From Paraburkholderia lycopersici (GTDB lineage Bacteria; Pseudomonadota; Gammaproteobacteria; Burkholderiales; Burkholderiaceae): 64,000 nt of DNA. This document shows, piece after piece, positions 8,597-21,388 of this stretch. The DNA lies in contig NZ_FMYQ01000001.1 of the NCBI RefSeq assembly GCF_900096975.1, positions 598,346-662,345 of the forward strand, read 5' to 3'. How positions within the stretch are numbered: the stretch's first letter is position 1; the number at the start of each line of letters is the position of its first letter. The notes beneath the pieces are model-generated. The model was given only the letters and a program-made list of their open reading frames with translations, made no database searches and had not been told where the DNA came from. The position numbers were made by a program, and so were the translations under genes.

Positions 8597-10072
8597 TCAG
8601 CCGAGCTTCTTTTTCAGCAGTTCGTTGACCTGCTGCGGGTTCGCCTTGCCCTTCGTGGCCTTCATCGCCTGACCGATCAGCGCGTTGAACGCCTTTTCCT
8701 TGCCCGCGCGGAATTCCTCCACCGACTTCTGGTTCGCGGCGAGCACCTCGTCGATGATCGCTTCGAGCGCGCCGGTGTCCGATATCTGCTTGAGGCCGCG
8801 GGCTTCGACGATGCGGTCGGCGGCGCCTTCGTCAGCGGCCTTCTCGTCCCACATCGCCTGGAACACTTCCTTCGCGATCTTGTTCGAGATCGTGCCGTCG
8901 GCGATACGCGCGAGCAGCAGCGCGAGCTGCGCGGCCGAAACCGGCGAGGCGTCGATGTCGAGCCCTTCGCGGTTCAGTTGCGACGAGACTTCGCCCATCA
9001 GCCAGTTGGCGGCGGCCTTGGCTTGCGCCGCGCCGGCCTTCGCCACCACGGCTTCGAAGTACGCGGCCATCGCCTTCGACGACGTGAGCACGTTCGCGTC
9101 ATACGGCGTCACGCCGTATTGCCCGGCAAAGCGCGTTTGCATCGTCGCCGGCAGCTCGGGCATCTCGCCCTTCACGCGCTCGACCCACGCGGCGTCGATC
9201 ACGAGCGGCATGAGGTCGGGGTCGGGGAAGTAGCGGTAGTCGTGCGCGTCTTCCTTGCTGCGCATCGAGCGCGTCTCGCGCTTGTCCGGGTCGTAGAGGC
9301 GCGTTTCCTGCACCACCGTGCCGCCGTCCTCGATCAGCTCGATCTGGCGGCGCACTTCGTACTGGATCGCCTCTTCGAGGAAGCGGAACGAGTTCAGGTT
9401 CTTGATCTCGGCGCGCGTGCCGAATTCCTTCTGGCCGACCGGACGCACCGACACGTTCGCGTCGCAGCGGAACGAGCCTTCCTGCATGTTGCCGTCGCAG
9501 ATGCCGAGCCATACCACGAGCGTATGCAGCGCCTTCGCGTAGGCCACGGCTTCCGCGGCGCTGCGCATTTCGGGTTCCGTGACGATTTCGAGCAGCGGCG
9601 TGCCCGCGCGGTTCAGGTCGATGCCCGTCATGCCCGCGAAGTCTTCGTGCAGCGACTTGCCCGCGTCTTCTTCCAGATGCGCGCGCGTGAGGTTAATGGT
9701 CTTTTCGTAGGCTTCCTTGCCGGCCTTTTCGTTGGCGGGAACCTGGATCGTGATCTGTCCGCCCTGTACGACCGGAATCTCGTACTGGCTGATCTGGTAG
9801 CCCTTCGGCAGGTCCGGGTAGAAGTAGTTCTTGCGCGCGAAGATGCTGCGCGGCGCGATCGTCGCGTTGATGGAGAGGCCGAACTGGATCGCGCGCTCCA
9901 CGGCGCCGCGGTTCATCACCGGCAGCACGCCGGGCAGCGCGAGATCGACGGGGCAGGCCTGAGTATTCGGGGCCGCGCCGAACTGCGTCGATGCGCCCGA
10001 GAAGATCTTCGACGCCGTCGACAACTGCGCGTGCGTTTCGAGACCGATAACGACTTCCCATTGCGTGCTCAT
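8597..10072 (-). CDS. gatB: Asp-tRNA(Asn)/Glu-tRNA(Gln) amidotransferase subunit B
   Basis: A 491-residue GatB, the kinase and tRNA-binding subunit of the GatCAB amidotransferase that converts mischarged Glu-tRNA(Gln) or Asp-tRNA(Asn) to the correct amide form. It starts with the signature [10 protein letters not shown] and carries [15 protein letters not shown], the conserved [13 protein letters not shown], and the C-terminal YqeY-like tail ending in [14 protein letters not shown]. Three bases separate it from gatA. Last gene of the gatC-gatA-gatB operon. Confidence 0.97.
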   Translation of the reverse strand: MSTQWEVVIGLETHAQLSTASKIFSGASTQFGAAPNTQACPVDLALPGVLPVMNRGAVERAIQFGLSINATIAPRSIFARKNYFYPDLPKGYQISQYEIPVVQGGQITIQVPANEKAGKEAYEKTINLTRAHLEEDAGKSLHEDFAGMTGIDLNRAGTPLLEIVTEPEMRSAAEAVAYAKALHTLVVWLGICDGNMQEGSFRCDANVSVRPVGQKEFGTRAEIKNLNSFRFLEEAIQYEVRRQIELIEDGGTVVQETRLYDPDKRETRSMRSKEDAHDYRYFPDPDLMPLVIDAAWVERVKGEMPELPATMQTRFAGQYGVTPYDANVLTSSKAMAAYFEAVVAKAGAAQAKAAANWLMGEVSSQLNREGLDIDASPVSAAQLALLLARIADGTISNKIAKEVFQAMWDEKAADEGAADRIVEARGLKQISDTGALEAIIDEVLAANQKSVEEFRAGKEKAFNALIGQAMKATKGKANPQQVNELLKKKLG

Positions 10073-10075
10073 GCC

Positions 10076-11560
<1,485 letters not shown>

Positions 11561-11751
11561 TGCGTGATTCCTGGAAGAACGTCACGGCGTGGTCGAAATC
11601 GAATCGATGCGCCATCCGGAAAGCGGTTTGATCCACGTTAGCAAACGTGTTGGCCGCGCTCCGGAAAACCCGGAAAACTCGGGAGTCCGTGCCTTTTCGA
11701 ACAGTTCCGACAACAGGATGGATTTCGAAAACGGCGAAAAAAGTTGCGTGC

Positions 11752-12051
11752 TTACTCGATCACGCGCGGTACGAGGTAGAGTCCGTCCTGCACCGCGGGC
11801 GCGGGCCGCTGCAGCGCCTCGCGGTCCACGATTTCGGTCACGGCGTCCGCGCGCAGGCGCAGCGCAACGTCCTCGATCTGCTCGATCGGGTGCGCGAGCG
11901 GCGCGATGCCGGTCGTGTCCACGGCCTGCATCTGCTCGACGAGGCCGAAGAAGTCGTTCAGGCGGTCAAGCGTATTGCCGGCTTCGGCGTCGGCCAGTTC
12001 GAGGCGCGCGAGATGCGCGATGCGCTTCACATCGTTCAGGGTCAGGGCCAT
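11752..12051 (-). CDS. gatC: Asp-tRNA(Asn)/Glu-tRNA(Gln) amidotransferase subunit C
   Basis: A 99-residue GatC, the small stabilising subunit of the amidotransferase. It begins [19 protein letters not shown] and ends with the family motif [18 protein letters not shown]. The frame is open upstream to 12261, but the family N-terminus fixes the start here. First gene of the gat operon, divergent from mreB. Confidence 0.94.
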   Translation of the reverse strand: MALTLNDVKRIAHLARLELADAEAGNTLDRLNDFFGLVEQMQAVDTTGIAPLAHPIEQIEDVALRLRADAVTEIVDREALQRPAPAVQDGLYLVPRVIE

Positions 12052-12459
12052 GCGGTCACCGGAAAAGGGGCTGCGGCAGTGCGGAAAATCGGTGCTGCAA
12101 CAGCGGTTTATCGCTCCGGATCCGGCTCTGGAGGAAAGCTTCGACGAGGTCAAAAACTGCCGTCCGGATCCTGCAAAACAGGCAAAATTATAAGGTATCA
12201 TTACGCGTTCGACCCAAACCCGGACCGCCTTGCACCCGCCTTTCAGTTCTGTACGCAACATGATGCGGCCAGACGGCGCGCAGCCAGGCTGCCTCCGGTA
12301 ACCATCCCCGCAGTCTCAGGCCCCTTGTGGCACCCCTCGCGTCGCCTTCACAGTGCTCTCGTGGCGGCGCCTGGCGCCCTGAGGCTGTTATTAATTTTTC
12401 CGCTGCCGCCCTCGCCCATGAAGCTGGAAGGACGGCCACAAGCGAGACAGGATTTTTGA
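12052..12459. other. Divergent intergenic region gatC / mreB
   Basis: This 408-base stretch separates two essential operons on opposite strands. It contains a TATAAT-type -10 for the gat direction (12187-12192) and an AT-rich TTATTAATTTTT patch close to mreB. No convincing protein-coding or RNA gene is visible, so it most likely holds the two promoters and a long mreB leader. Confidence 0.6.
12187..12192 (-). promoter_or_regulatory. Candidate -10 box for the gatCAB operon
   Basis: Read on the minus strand this is TATAAT, 136 bases before gatC. The best -35 match (TTGGGT) is 19 bp away, longer than ideal. Confidence 0.35.
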
Positions 12460-13503
<1,044 letters not shown>

Positions 13504-13670
13504 GCGCATCGCGCGCCGCGGCGCTCGCGCGCGGCGCGGTTTCGGCGCTGGCGCGCCAATGAAGGCAAGGCGGCGCCTGCGTCACCGCGCCGCCCGCAAC
13601 AAGGCGTCCTTCGGGACGCCGCAGTTTTACCCTCCGTTTCACCGAACCGCACACGCCCCCGGCGCCGACC

Positions 13671-14804
13671 ATGGAATACAGTCCGCCGCCCCTCTTTAAG
13701 CAAGGCCCGTCGGCACTGGCACGGCTGATTTTCTTCGTCGTGCTGTCGCTCGCGCTCCTGATCTCCGACGCGCGTTTCAAGACGCTCGAGGTCGTGCGTG
13801 GCGTGCTGGGCGCGGGGCTCTATCCGCTGCAACGGGCGGCCCTCGTGCCGCGCGACTTCTTCATGGGCGTCGCCGATCTGGCCGTGACGAGCTCCACGCT
13901 GCGCGCCGAGAACACGCAGTTGCACGCGCACAATCTCCAGCTTTCGCAGCAGGCGAACGAAGCCGCTTCGCTCGCGGCCGAAAACGCGCATCTGCGCGCG
14001 CTGCTGCAGCTCTCGCAGCGCATCGGCGCGCAGACCACGCCCGCCGACATCGAGTACGACACGCGCGACCCGTTTACGCAGAAGGTCGTGATCGGCGGCG
14101 GCTCGCAGCAGGGCATTCAGAACGGCTCGCCGGTGCTGAGCGAGGACGGCGTGATCGGCCAGGTCACCCGTGTCTTTCCCATGCAGTCCGAAGTCACGCT
14201 CGTCACCGACAAGGACCAGGCCGTGCCGGTCGAAGTCGTGCGCACCGGCCTGCGCAGCGTGATCTATGGCACCGCGAAAGGCGACCTGCTCGACCTGCGC
14301 TTCGTGCCGATCAGCGCCGACGTGCAGGCCGGCGACGAACTCGTGACGAGCGGGCTCGACGGCGTCTATCCGCAAGGGCTGCCGGTCGCGAAGGTGCTGC
14401 GCGTGGACAAGCAGGCCGACACGGCCTTTGCGCGCGTGGTGTGTCTGCCGCTCGCGGCGGTGCGCGGCGCGCGCCAGGTGCTCGTGCTGCACTATGTCGC
14501 GCAGGTGCCGCCCAACCCGGTCGCGGCGGAAGAGGCCGCGGCGGCGGCCGAAGCGAAGGACGCGAAGAAGAAGCCCGCCAGGGGCGCCGAAAAGAAGGGC
14601 GACAAAAAAGCCGACGACGCGAAAGCGAAGCCGGCGGGCGCCCCGGCGTCAGCGGCGGCGGCTCCTGCACAGGCGAAACCGGCTGCGAACCCGCCGGCAG
14701 CGGCCCAACAAACTCCGGCGGCGGATAAAAAGCAGCCCGGGAAAAAGGCCAGGGAGAGCCTTCGGGAAGAGGCGGCGAAGGCCGTCGAGCAAGGGGGCCA
14801 TTGA
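13671..14804 (+). CDS. mreC: Rod shape-determining protein MreC
   Basis: A 377-residue bitopic protein: one transmembrane helix at about residues 17-37 (LIFFVVLSLALLISD), a periplasmic coiled coil (about 75-110), and the paired beta-barrel MreC domain (about 120-275, with the GLRSVIYGT and GLDGVYPQGLPVA segments). MreC links MreB to PBP2 and activates it. The last roughly 95 residues form an Ala/Lys/Pro-rich low-complexity tail, common in Burkholderia homologues. The stop overlaps the mreD start by one base. Confidence 0.95.
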   Translation: MEYSPPPLFKQGPSALARLIFFVVLSLALLISDARFKTLEVVRGVLGAGLYPLQRAALVPRDFFMGVADLAVTSSTLRAENTQLHAHNLQLSQQANEAASLAAENAHLRALLQLSQRIGAQTTPADIEYDTRDPFTQKVVIGGGSQQGIQNGSPVLSEDGVIGQVTRVFPMQSEVTLVTDKDQAVPVEVVRTGLRSVIYGTAKGDLLDLRFVPISADVQAGDELVTSGLDGVYPQGLPVAKVLRVDKQADTAFARVVCLPLAAVRGARQVLVLHYVAQVPPNPVAAEEAAAAAEAKDAKKKPARGAEKKGDKKADDAKAKPAGAPASAAAAPAQAKPAANPPAAAQQTPAADKKQPGKKARESLREEAAKAVEQGGH

Positions 14805-15316
14805 TGCCGCGTCCGCAATACATCCTGCAGCCGGTCAACCCGTACTTCATCGTTTTCAGTCTCGCGGCGGCGTTCCTCCTGAACCTGCTGCCCTGGGGCA
14901 AGCTGCCCGGCGTGCCGGACTTCGTCGCGCTCGTGCTGCTGTTCTGGAACATTCACCAGCCGCGCAAGGTCGGCATGGGCGTCGCGTTCTTTCTCGGGCT
15001 CCTCATGGACGTCCACAACGCGAACCTGCTCGGCGAGCACGCGCTCGCGTACACGCTGCTCTCGTACGGCGCGATCACCATTCACCGCCGCGTGCTGTGG
15101 ATGTCGATCGGGCTGCAGATGTTCGCCGTCATGCCGATGCTGGTCGGCGCGCAGGTCGTGCCGTTCGTGATCCGCCTGCTGATGGGCGCTTCGTTTCCCG
15201 GCTGGGGTTATCTCATCGGCGGCTTCGTCGAGACCATTCTCTGGCCGGTCGCGACCGTGCTGCTGCTGCTGCCGCAGCGGCGCCCCGTCGATCCCGACGA
15301 CACCCGGCCCATTTGA
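14804..15316 (+). CDS. mreD: Rod shape-determining protein MreD
   Basis: A 170-residue integral membrane protein with five or six helices, starting MPRPQYILQPVNPYFI as in betaproteobacterial MreD. It is part of the elongasome with MreC, PBP2 and RodA. ATG 14804 shares its A with the mreC stop and has AAGGGGG upstream; a TTG one codon earlier is less likely. Confidence 0.94.
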   Translation: MPRPQYILQPVNPYFIVFSLAAAFLLNLLPWGKLPGVPDFVALVLLFWNIHQPRKVGMGVAFFLGLLMDVHNANLLGEHALAYTLLSYGAITIHRRVLWMSIGLQMFAVMPMLVGAQVVPFVIRLLMGASFPGWGYLIGGFVETILWPVATVLLLLPQRRPVDPDDTRPI

Positions 15317-15422
15317 GCGGCGCGCGCCGCCCGTCGCTGGAAGACTCGCTTGACTACGCCGCCTGTTCCTTCTTACGCACCCCGGCCGCCCGTTCCTCGT
15401 GAACGGGCCGGGGTCTGACAGC

Positions 15423-17879
15423 ATGACCGAATTCAAGGACACCCAGCAGCAGCTCTCGAAATTCCGCCTGCGCGTCGCGGCGGCGGGGCTGTTCGTGTTC
15501 GTCTGCTTCGGGCTGATCGCGTTCCGCTTCCTCTACCTGCAGGTCTGGAACCACAGCAAGTACTCGCTGCAGGCCGACGAAAACCGCATTTCGGTCGCGC
15601 CGATCGTACCGAACCGCGGCATCATCACCGACCGCAACGGTGTCGTGCTCGCGAAGAACTACTCGGCGTACACGCTCGAAATCACGCCCTCGAAGCTCAC
15701 CGACACGCTCGACAACACGATCGACGCGCTTTCGACCGTGATCCCGATCGACCAGCGCGACCGCCGCCGCTTCAAGAAGCTGCTCGAAGACTCGAAGAAT
15801 TTCGAGAGCCTGCCGATCCGCACGCGCCTGACCGACGACGAAGTCGCGCGCTTCACCGCGCAGCGCTTCCGCTTTCCCGGCGTGGAGGTGCGCGCGCGCC
15901 TGTTCCGCCAGTACCCGCTCGGTCCGACGGCCGCGCATGTGATCGGCTATATCGGCCGTATCTCGCAGCGCGACCAGGAACGCATCGACGACATGAGCGA
16001 CCAGAACGACAGCGATCCCGAGCACTACGATCCGCGTCTCGATGCGAACAACTACAACGGCACCGACTACATCGGCAAGATCGGCGTCGAGCAGAGCTAC
16101 GAAACCGAGCTGCATGGCCTGACGGGCTTCGAGGAAGTCGAAGTCACGGCGGGCGGGCGGCCCGTGCGCACGCTCTCGCGCACCCAGGCCACGCCGGGCA
16201 ACAATCTCGTGCTCTCGATCGACATCGGCCTGCAGCAGGTCGCGGAGCAGGCCTTCGCGGGCAAGCGCGGCGCGCTCGTCGCGATCGAGCCGTCCACGGG
16301 CGACATTCTCGCGTTCGTTTCGGCGCCGAGCTTCGACCCGAACGCATTCGTCGACGGCATCGACCAGCAAACCTGGGACGACCTCAACAACTCGCCCGAT
16401 CACCCGCTGCTGAACCGTCCGCTGCACGGCACCTATCCGCCGGGCTCGACCTACAAGCCGTTCATGGCGCTCGCCGCGCTCACGCTGCACAAGCGCACGC
16501 CGCAGTGGGGCTTCTCGGACCCCGGCTACTACATGTTCGGCGGCCACCGCTTCAACAACGACGTGCGCTCGGGCCAGGGCTGGATCGACATGAACCGCGC
16601 GATCATGGTGTCCAACGACACCTACTTCTTCATGCTCGCGCACGACCTCGGCGTGGACGCCATCGCGGGCTTCATGAAGCCGCTCGGCTTCGGCCAGATC
16701 ACCGGCATCGACATCGCGGGCGAGGCGCGCGGCATCCTGCCGTCCACGGAATGGAAGCGCAAGGCCTACCGCAAGCCCGAGCAGCAGCGCTGGTACGAGG
16801 GCGAGACGATCAGCCTCGGCATCGGCCAGGGCTACAACTCGTTCACGATCCTGCAGCTCGCGCACGCCACCGCCACGCTCGCCGACAACGGCGTGCTCAT
16901 GAAGCCGCACCTCGTGAAGGAAATCGAAAACCCGATCACGAAGCAGGAGCGCCTGACGGTGCCGAGCGAAAGCGGCCGCCTGAACGTGTCGCAGTCCGAC
17001 ATCGACGTCGTGAAGCGCGGCATGGAAAACGTGACGATGAATCCGTCGGGCACGGCGTATCAGGTGTTCCGCAACGCGCCCTACACGTCGGCGGGCAAGA
17101 CCGGCACGGCGCAGGTCTTCTCGCTGCAGGGCGGCAAGTACAAGGCGCACGCGCTGGCCGAGAATCTGCGCGACCACGCGCTCTTCATCGCGTTCGCGCC
17201 TGCCGAGAAGCCGCAGATCGCGCTCGCGCTGATCGTCGAAAACGGCGGCTGGGGCGCACAGGCCGCGGGCCCGATCGCGCGCCGCGTGCTCGATTACTAC
17301 CTCACCGACCGGCTCAAGCCGGGCGTCGAACAAGCGGCCGTGAGCGCTGCGGCGTCGGCGACGGAAGACGCTTCCGCGCCGGTCATCGGCGCGCCGGCCC
17401 CGCTGACGGCATCGGGCACGGCCGCCGCGCAGCCAGTGCGGGTCGCCGCGGGCTTCACGCCGCTGCCGGTTCCCGGCGCGGCACTGGCCGCCGAGGCGGC
17501 TTCGGCTGCCTCGGCGGCAGCTTCGGGTACGTCGGGCGCGGCGGCGGCGACCGCGGCCTCCGCGGCCGCGCCAGTTGCCGGCACAGCCGTCCGGCCCGCG
17601 CCCGCGAGCGCCGCTGCGCCCGCCGCGCCCCATGCAACGGCCAGCGAGCCGCGCCGCCAGCCGGCCGGTTCCGAAGCACCCGCCCGCACCGACGCCGTGA
17701 ACGGCGCCGCCGCCAGCACGGCCGGCGCGCCCGACACGGGCGCCGCCCGCCCGGCCCCCGCCTCCGTGCCCCGCCACTTCGGCCCGGGCCCCCATCGTCC
17801 GCGTCGGCCCGCGAGCGCGCCCGATGCGGCCACGCTCGCGCCGCCGCCCAGGCCCGCAACAGGCGGCATCGACGAGTAA
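15423..17879 (+). CDS. mrdA: Penicillin-binding protein 2 (elongasome transpeptidase)
   Basis: An 818-residue class B PBP that cross-links peptidoglycan during rod elongation. One N-terminal membrane helix (about residues 20-42) is followed by the dimerisation domain (PNRGIITDRNGVVLA) and the transpeptidase domain with SxxK at Ser342 (PPGSTYKPF), SND (VSNDTYF) and KTGTAQ. After about residue 635 the protein ends in a tail of some 180 residues almost entirely of Ala, Pro, Gly and Thr, longer than usual for the family. The start MTEFKD is chosen over an upstream GTG at 15399. Confidence 0.95.
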   Translation: MTEFKDTQQQLSKFRLRVAAAGLFVFVCFGLIAFRFLYLQVWNHSKYSLQADENRISVAPIVPNRGIITDRNGVVLAKNYSAYTLEITPSKLTDTLDNTIDALSTVIPIDQRDRRRFKKLLEDSKNFESLPIRTRLTDDEVARFTAQRFRFPGVEVRARLFRQYPLGPTAAHVIGYIGRISQRDQERIDDMSDQNDSDPEHYDPRLDANNYNGTDYIGKIGVEQSYETELHGLTGFEEVEVTAGGRPVRTLSRTQATPGNNLVLSIDIGLQQVAEQAFAGKRGALVAIEPSTGDILAFVSAPSFDPNAFVDGIDQQTWDDLNNSPDHPLLNRPLHGTYPPGSTYKPFMALAALTLHKRTPQWGFSDPGYYMFGGHRFNNDVRSGQGWIDMNRAIMVSNDTYFFMLAHDLGVDAIAGFMKPLGFGQITGIDIAGEARGILPSTEWKRKAYRKPEQQRWYEGETISLGIGQGYNSFTILQLAHATATLADNGVLMKPHLVKEIENPITKQERLTVPSESGRLNVSQSDIDVVKRGMENVTMNPSGTAYQVFRNAPYTSAGKTGTAQVFSLQGGKYKAHALAENLRDHALFIAFAPAEKPQIALALIVENGGWGAQAAGPIARRVLDYYLTDRLKPGVEQAAVSAAASATEDASAPVIGAPAPLTASGTAAAQPVRVAAGFTPLPVPGAALAAEAASAASAAASGTSGAAAATAASAAAPVAGTAVRPAPASAAAPAAPHATASEPRRQPAGSEAPARTDAVNGAAASTAGAPDTGAARPAPASVPRHFGPGPHRPRRPASAPDAATLAPPPRPATGGIDE

Positions 17880-17888
17880 GGATCCACC

Positions 17889-19055
17889 ATGCCTTTCTTC
17901 CAGTTCGACAAGATCGACAAGCGCGCGGTACTCGACACGCTGCGCAAGATGTTTCTAGGCTTCGACCGCCCGCTCGCGCTCACGGTGTTCCTGCTGCTGT
18001 GCGTGGGTATCGTCACGCTGTACAGCGCAAGCCTCGACGTGCCGGGCCGCGTGGAAGACCAGTTGCGCAACATCATGCTCACCTTCGTGCTGATGTGGGG
18101 GCTCGCCAATGTGCCGCCCAACACGCTCATGCGTTTCGCGGTACCGGTCTATACCTTCGGCATCGCATTGCTCGTTGCCGTGGCGCTGTTCGGCCTCACG
18201 CGCAAGGGCGCGAAGCGCTGGATCAACGTGGGCGTCGTGATCCAGCCTTCGGAAATTCTCAAGATCGCCACGCCGCTCATGCTCGCGTGGTACTACCAGC
18301 GCCGCGAAGGCGTGATGCGCTGGTACGACTTCGTCGTGGGCTTCGTGATCCTGCTCGTGCCGGTGGGCCTGATCGCCAAGCAGCCCGATCTCGGCACCGC
18401 CGTGCTCGTGTTCGCGTCCGGGCTCTTCGTGATCTATTTCGCGGGGCTCTCGTTCAAGCTGATCGTGCCCGTGCTGATCGCGGGCGTGATCGCGGTGGCG
18501 TCGATCGCGGCGTTCCAGGACAAGATCTGCCAGCCGCAGGTGAACTGGCCGCTCATGCACGACTACCAGAAGCACCGCATCTGCACGCTGCTCGACCCGA
18601 CCTCCGATCCGCTCGGCAAGGGTTTCCATACGATCCAGGCCGTGATCGCGATCGGCTCCGGCGGTCCGCTTGGCAAGGGCTGGCTCAAGGGCACGCAGTC
18701 GCACCTGGAGTTCATCCCCGAGAAGCACACCGACTTCATTTTCGCGGTGTTCTCCGAGGAGTTCGGCATGGCGGGCGGCCTCGTGCTGCTCACGCTCTAC
18801 ATGTGCCTGATCGCGCGCGGCCTGTATATCGCCGCGAACGGCGCGACGCTCTTCGGGCGATTACTGGCCGGTTCGCTCACCATGGCGTTCTTCACCTACG
18901 CGTTCGTCAATATCGGGATGGTGAGCGGCATCCTGCCGGTGGTGGGCGTGCCGCTGCCGTTCATGAGCTACGGCGGCACGGCGCTCACCACGCTCGGTGT
19001 GGCGATCGGGCTCATCATGAGCGTTGGACGCCAGAAGCGGCTGATGCAGAGTTAG
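17889..19055 (+). CDS. rodA: Peptidoglycan glycosyltransferase RodA
   Basis: A 388-residue SEDS-family polymerase with about ten membrane helices. It polymerises lipid II into glycan strands together with PBP2, nine bases upstream. Signatures include KGAKRWI near the second third, LIAKQPDLGTA, and the C-terminal GGxGxPLPFMSYGGTAL-like block (VPLPFMSYGGTALTTLG). AAGGA precedes the start. A bidirectional terminator closes the operon. Confidence 0.96.
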   Translation: MPFFQFDKIDKRAVLDTLRKMFLGFDRPLALTVFLLLCVGIVTLYSASLDVPGRVEDQLRNIMLTFVLMWGLANVPPNTLMRFAVPVYTFGIALLVAVALFGLTRKGAKRWINVGVVIQPSEILKIATPLMLAWYYQRREGVMRWYDFVVGFVILLVPVGLIAKQPDLGTAVLVFASGLFVIYFAGLSFKLIVPVLIAGVIAVASIAAFQDKICQPQVNWPLMHDYQKHRICTLLDPTSDPLGKGFHTIQAVIAIGSGGPLGKGWLKGTQSHLEFIPEKHTDFIFAVFSEEFGMAGGLVLLTLYMCLIARGLYIAANGATLFGRLLAGSLTMAFFTYAFVNIGMVSGILPVVGVPLPFMSYGGTALTTLGVAIGLIMSVGRQKRLMQS

Positions 19056-19100
19056 CGACGCAGCCGGGCGGCGATATCCGCCCTTATCGATGCGCCATGA

Positions 19101-19134
19101 AAAACGCGCCGGCATGGTCCGGCGCGTTTGCGCT
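19101..19134. terminator. Bidirectional terminator between rodA and the Sel1 gene
   Basis: A 10-bp GC-rich stem (AACGCGCCGG pairing with CCGGCGCGTT, 6-base loop) stands between convergent genes, with T-rich sequence on the plus side and AAAA (T-run when read on minus) on the other. Confidence 0.75.
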
Positions 19135-19163
19135 TTTGGACCGCACTGCGCGGCCGTGTCCCG

Positions 19164-19904
19164 TCACTGCGTGGGCGCCGACTTCATCAGTTGCGCGCTC
19201 AACTGCTGGTATTTGAGCCTCGCCACCGGATCGCCCTGCGCGGCCGCCGCCGCATAGTACGCGCGCGCGACGTTGAGGTTCTTCGGCACGCCGTCGCCGC
19301 CGCGCTCGTAGAACGAGCCGGTCACGTATTGCGCGGTCATGTCGCCGCCCTCGGCGGCCTTCTTGTACCAGTAGAACGCCTGCTTGTTGTCGCGCGTGGT
19401 GCCGCGCCCGTCGAGGTACTGGTTCGCGAGCGCGAGTTCGGCCTGCACGTGGCCCTGCTTCGCCGCCTTGAGAAACCACTGGTGCGCCTGCACCGGATCG
19501 CGCTCGACGAAATCGCCATCGTCGTACATCTTGCCGTAGACGTATTGCGCATGCGACATGTTCGCGTCGGCGGCCTTGCGCAGCCACTTGCGGCCCTCGC
19601 CCACGTCGGCGGCACCGCCCTCGCCGTTCACGAGCATCATCGCGTAGTTGAATTCCGCCAGGCAGTTGCCGCGCTCGGCAGCCGCCTGGAATTCCGAGCG
19701 CGCCGCCCCGAGGTTGCCGGCGTTGTAGTCGGCGACGGCGTTGGCCGTCTGCGGATCCGGTTGCGCGCCTGCGGCGGCGCTGCCGGCGCCGGTCGCCGCG
19801 GCAACCGCGCTCGCGCAAAGCGCCGCGCCCGCGAGGCAGGCGACCGCCGCCGCGCGCGCGACCTGCCCGGGAACTCGCGCCAAAAGCGCTTTCGAACGCC
19901 TCAT
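19164..19904 (-). CDS. Exported Sel1-repeat (SLR/TPR-like) protein
   Basis: A 246-residue protein with a signal peptide (about residues 1-37, Ala-rich ending ASAVAAATG) and five or more Sel1-like helical repeats from about residue 52, such as GRKWLRKAADANMSHAQYVYG and AFYWYKKAAEGGDMTAQY. Such repeats usually scaffold protein contacts; no partner can be named. The start follows CAGGAGG and overlaps the stop of the aldolase gene by four bases (ATGA), so the two are probably one operon. Confidence 0.88.
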   Translation of the reverse strand: MRRSKALLARVPGQVARAAAVACLAGAALCASAVAAATGAGSAAAGAQPDPQTANAVADYNAGNLGAARSEFQAAAERGNCLAEFNYAMMLVNGEGGAADVGEGRKWLRKAADANMSHAQYVYGKMYDDGDFVERDPVQAHQWFLKAAKQGHVQAELALANQYLDGRGTTRDNKQAFYWYKKAAEGGDMTAQYVTGSFYERGGDGVPKNLNVARAYYAAAAAQGDPVARLKYQQLSAQLMKSAPTQ

Positions 19905-20683
19905 GATCTCGCCTCCTGGAGCGCCTGGCGTGTCGCGCGCACGAGCCAGATCACGTCGGCGGCGAGCGCGATGAAGCTGAAGCCCATCTCGCGATACTGC
20001 TTCGCGCCGGCTGCATCCATCGCGAAAATGCCCACCGCGACGCCCGCGTTGCGCGCAGCCGCGACGATGCGCTGCACGGCGGCGAGCACCTCGGGATGCT
20101 TCGAGTCGCCGAGGTGACCAAGGCTCGCGGCCAGATCGGCGGGCCCCACGAAGAGGCAATCGACGCCCGGCACCGCCGCGATTTTCTCGACTTCGGCGAG
20201 CGCCGCCGCCGATTCGATCTGCACAATCGTCGCGATCTGCGCATTCGCGCTCTGGAGGTAGTCGCGCCGCATGCCGTAAGCCGCCGCCCGCACCACGCCG
20301 GCCACGCCGCGCTGGCCGCCCGGCATGCGCGCATCGGGATACTGCGTGAGGCTCACAGCGCGCGCGGCTTCTTCGGCGGAGCTCACGTTGGGGAACATCA
20401 CGGTGCGCGCGCCCGCGTCGAGCACGTGCTTGACGAGCCAGGGCTCGCTGTCGGGAATGCGCACCACGGGCTCGGTGGGCAGATGGGCGGCAGCGATCGC
20501 GCGCAGTTGCGCGAGGGTGTCGGCGCCGTCGTTGGGCGTGTGCTCCATGTCGATCAGCAGCCAGTCGAAGCCGGCGTGGGCGAGCGCCTCGGCGGCGGTT
20601 TCGCTGCTCATCGAAAGCCATAGGCCGAACAGCGGCTCCGCCTCCTTGAGGCGTTCCTTGAGTGGGTTGGTGAAGGTGCTCAT
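19901..20683 (-). CDS. HpcH/HpaI-family aldolase
   Basis: A 260-residue class II (metal-dependent) pyruvate aldolase. The family features are LIDMEHTPND at about residue 44, the metal Glu in IVQIESAAAL, and FVGPADLAASLG. Members cleave 4-hydroxy-2-oxoheptanedioate, 2-dehydro-3-deoxyglucarate or 2-keto-3-deoxyrhamnonate; the sequence does not choose between these, and no catabolic operon surrounds it. It is the first gene of a two-gene unit with the Sel1 protein. Confidence 0.88.
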   Translation of the reverse strand: MSTFTNPLKERLKEAEPLFGLWLSMSSETAAEALAHAGFDWLLIDMEHTPNDGADTLAQLRAIAAAHLPTEPVVRIPDSEPWLVKHVLDAGARTVMFPNVSSAEEAARAVSLTQYPDARMPGGQRGVAGVVRAAAYGMRRDYLQSANAQIATIVQIESAAALAEVEKIAAVPGVDCLFVGPADLAASLGHLGDSKHPEVLAAVQRIVAAARNAGVAVGIFAMDAAGAKQYREMGFSFIALAADVIWLVRATRQALQEARS

Positions 20684-20926
20684 CGCCGTGCTCCCGGCGA
20701 GGCTGCAGGGCGCGCGCGGGATGCGCGGGCGGTTTCGCCCGGCGACGCGGCAGCCGGCATGTCTCGCTCCGTTATGAGTTGTCGGGCCGCGCGCGAGAGT
20801 GCGCTGACCTTGCGGGGACGATCATACCGCGACAAAAGTTTGCGGGCCGACACGGAAAACCCGGTCTTGCGCGGTGCGGCGAAGCGAGGGTGAGGCGGAT
20901 GTGACGGGTCTTTCGCGCGTCAGTCG

Positions 20927-21373
20927 TCAGTCGTGCGTGACTTCGGCCCAGCAGTTCGGCGTCTCGTAAAGGCGCAACTTGTGCAGGCGCAGATTCACGC
21001 CGTAATGCGCGTCGTACACGTTCGCGAGAATGTCGAACGCGATGGCCGCGAGATTCTCCACGGTCGGGATGCGGTCGATCACGACCGTCTTGTGACCCGG
21101 CAGCGTTTCGAGAAAACCGCGTACCTGCGTGTCGCCCTCGAACACGAGGAACGCGTGATCCCACAGGTCGACGAGGTGCTGGTTCGCGAGCGACTTCACG
21201 TCCGCGAAGTCCATCACCATGCCGCGGTCGGGCGCGCCCTCGGTCTCGACGAGGTCGCCTTGCAGCGTGATTTCGAGCACGTAGCGATGGCCGTGCAGGT
21301 TGCGGCACTGGCTGCGGTGGTCGGGAATGCGGTGGCCCGCGTCGAATTCGAGTTTTCGGGTGATCGTCAGCAC
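20927..21373 (-). CDS. queD: 6-carboxy-5,6,7,8-tetrahydropterin synthase QueD
   Basis: A 148-residue PTPS-fold enzyme that turns 7,8-dihydroneopterin triphosphate into 6-carboxytetrahydropterin, the first step to queuosine. Zinc-binding histidines are visible in FDAGHRI and in LHGHRY, and the catalytic Cys in SQCRNLHGH; the later WDHAFLVFEGD block is typical. It is the third gene of queC-queE-queD, 15 bases after queE. Confidence 0.94.
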   Translation of the reverse strand: MLTITRKLEFDAGHRIPDHRSQCRNLHGHRYVLEITLQGDLVETEGAPDRGMVMDFADVKSLANQHLVDLWDHAFLVFEGDTQVRGFLETLPGHKTVVIDRIPTVENLAAIAFDILANVYDAHYGVNLRLHKLRLYETPNCWAEVTHD

Positions 21374-21388
21374 GGCGCTTCTTCGGAA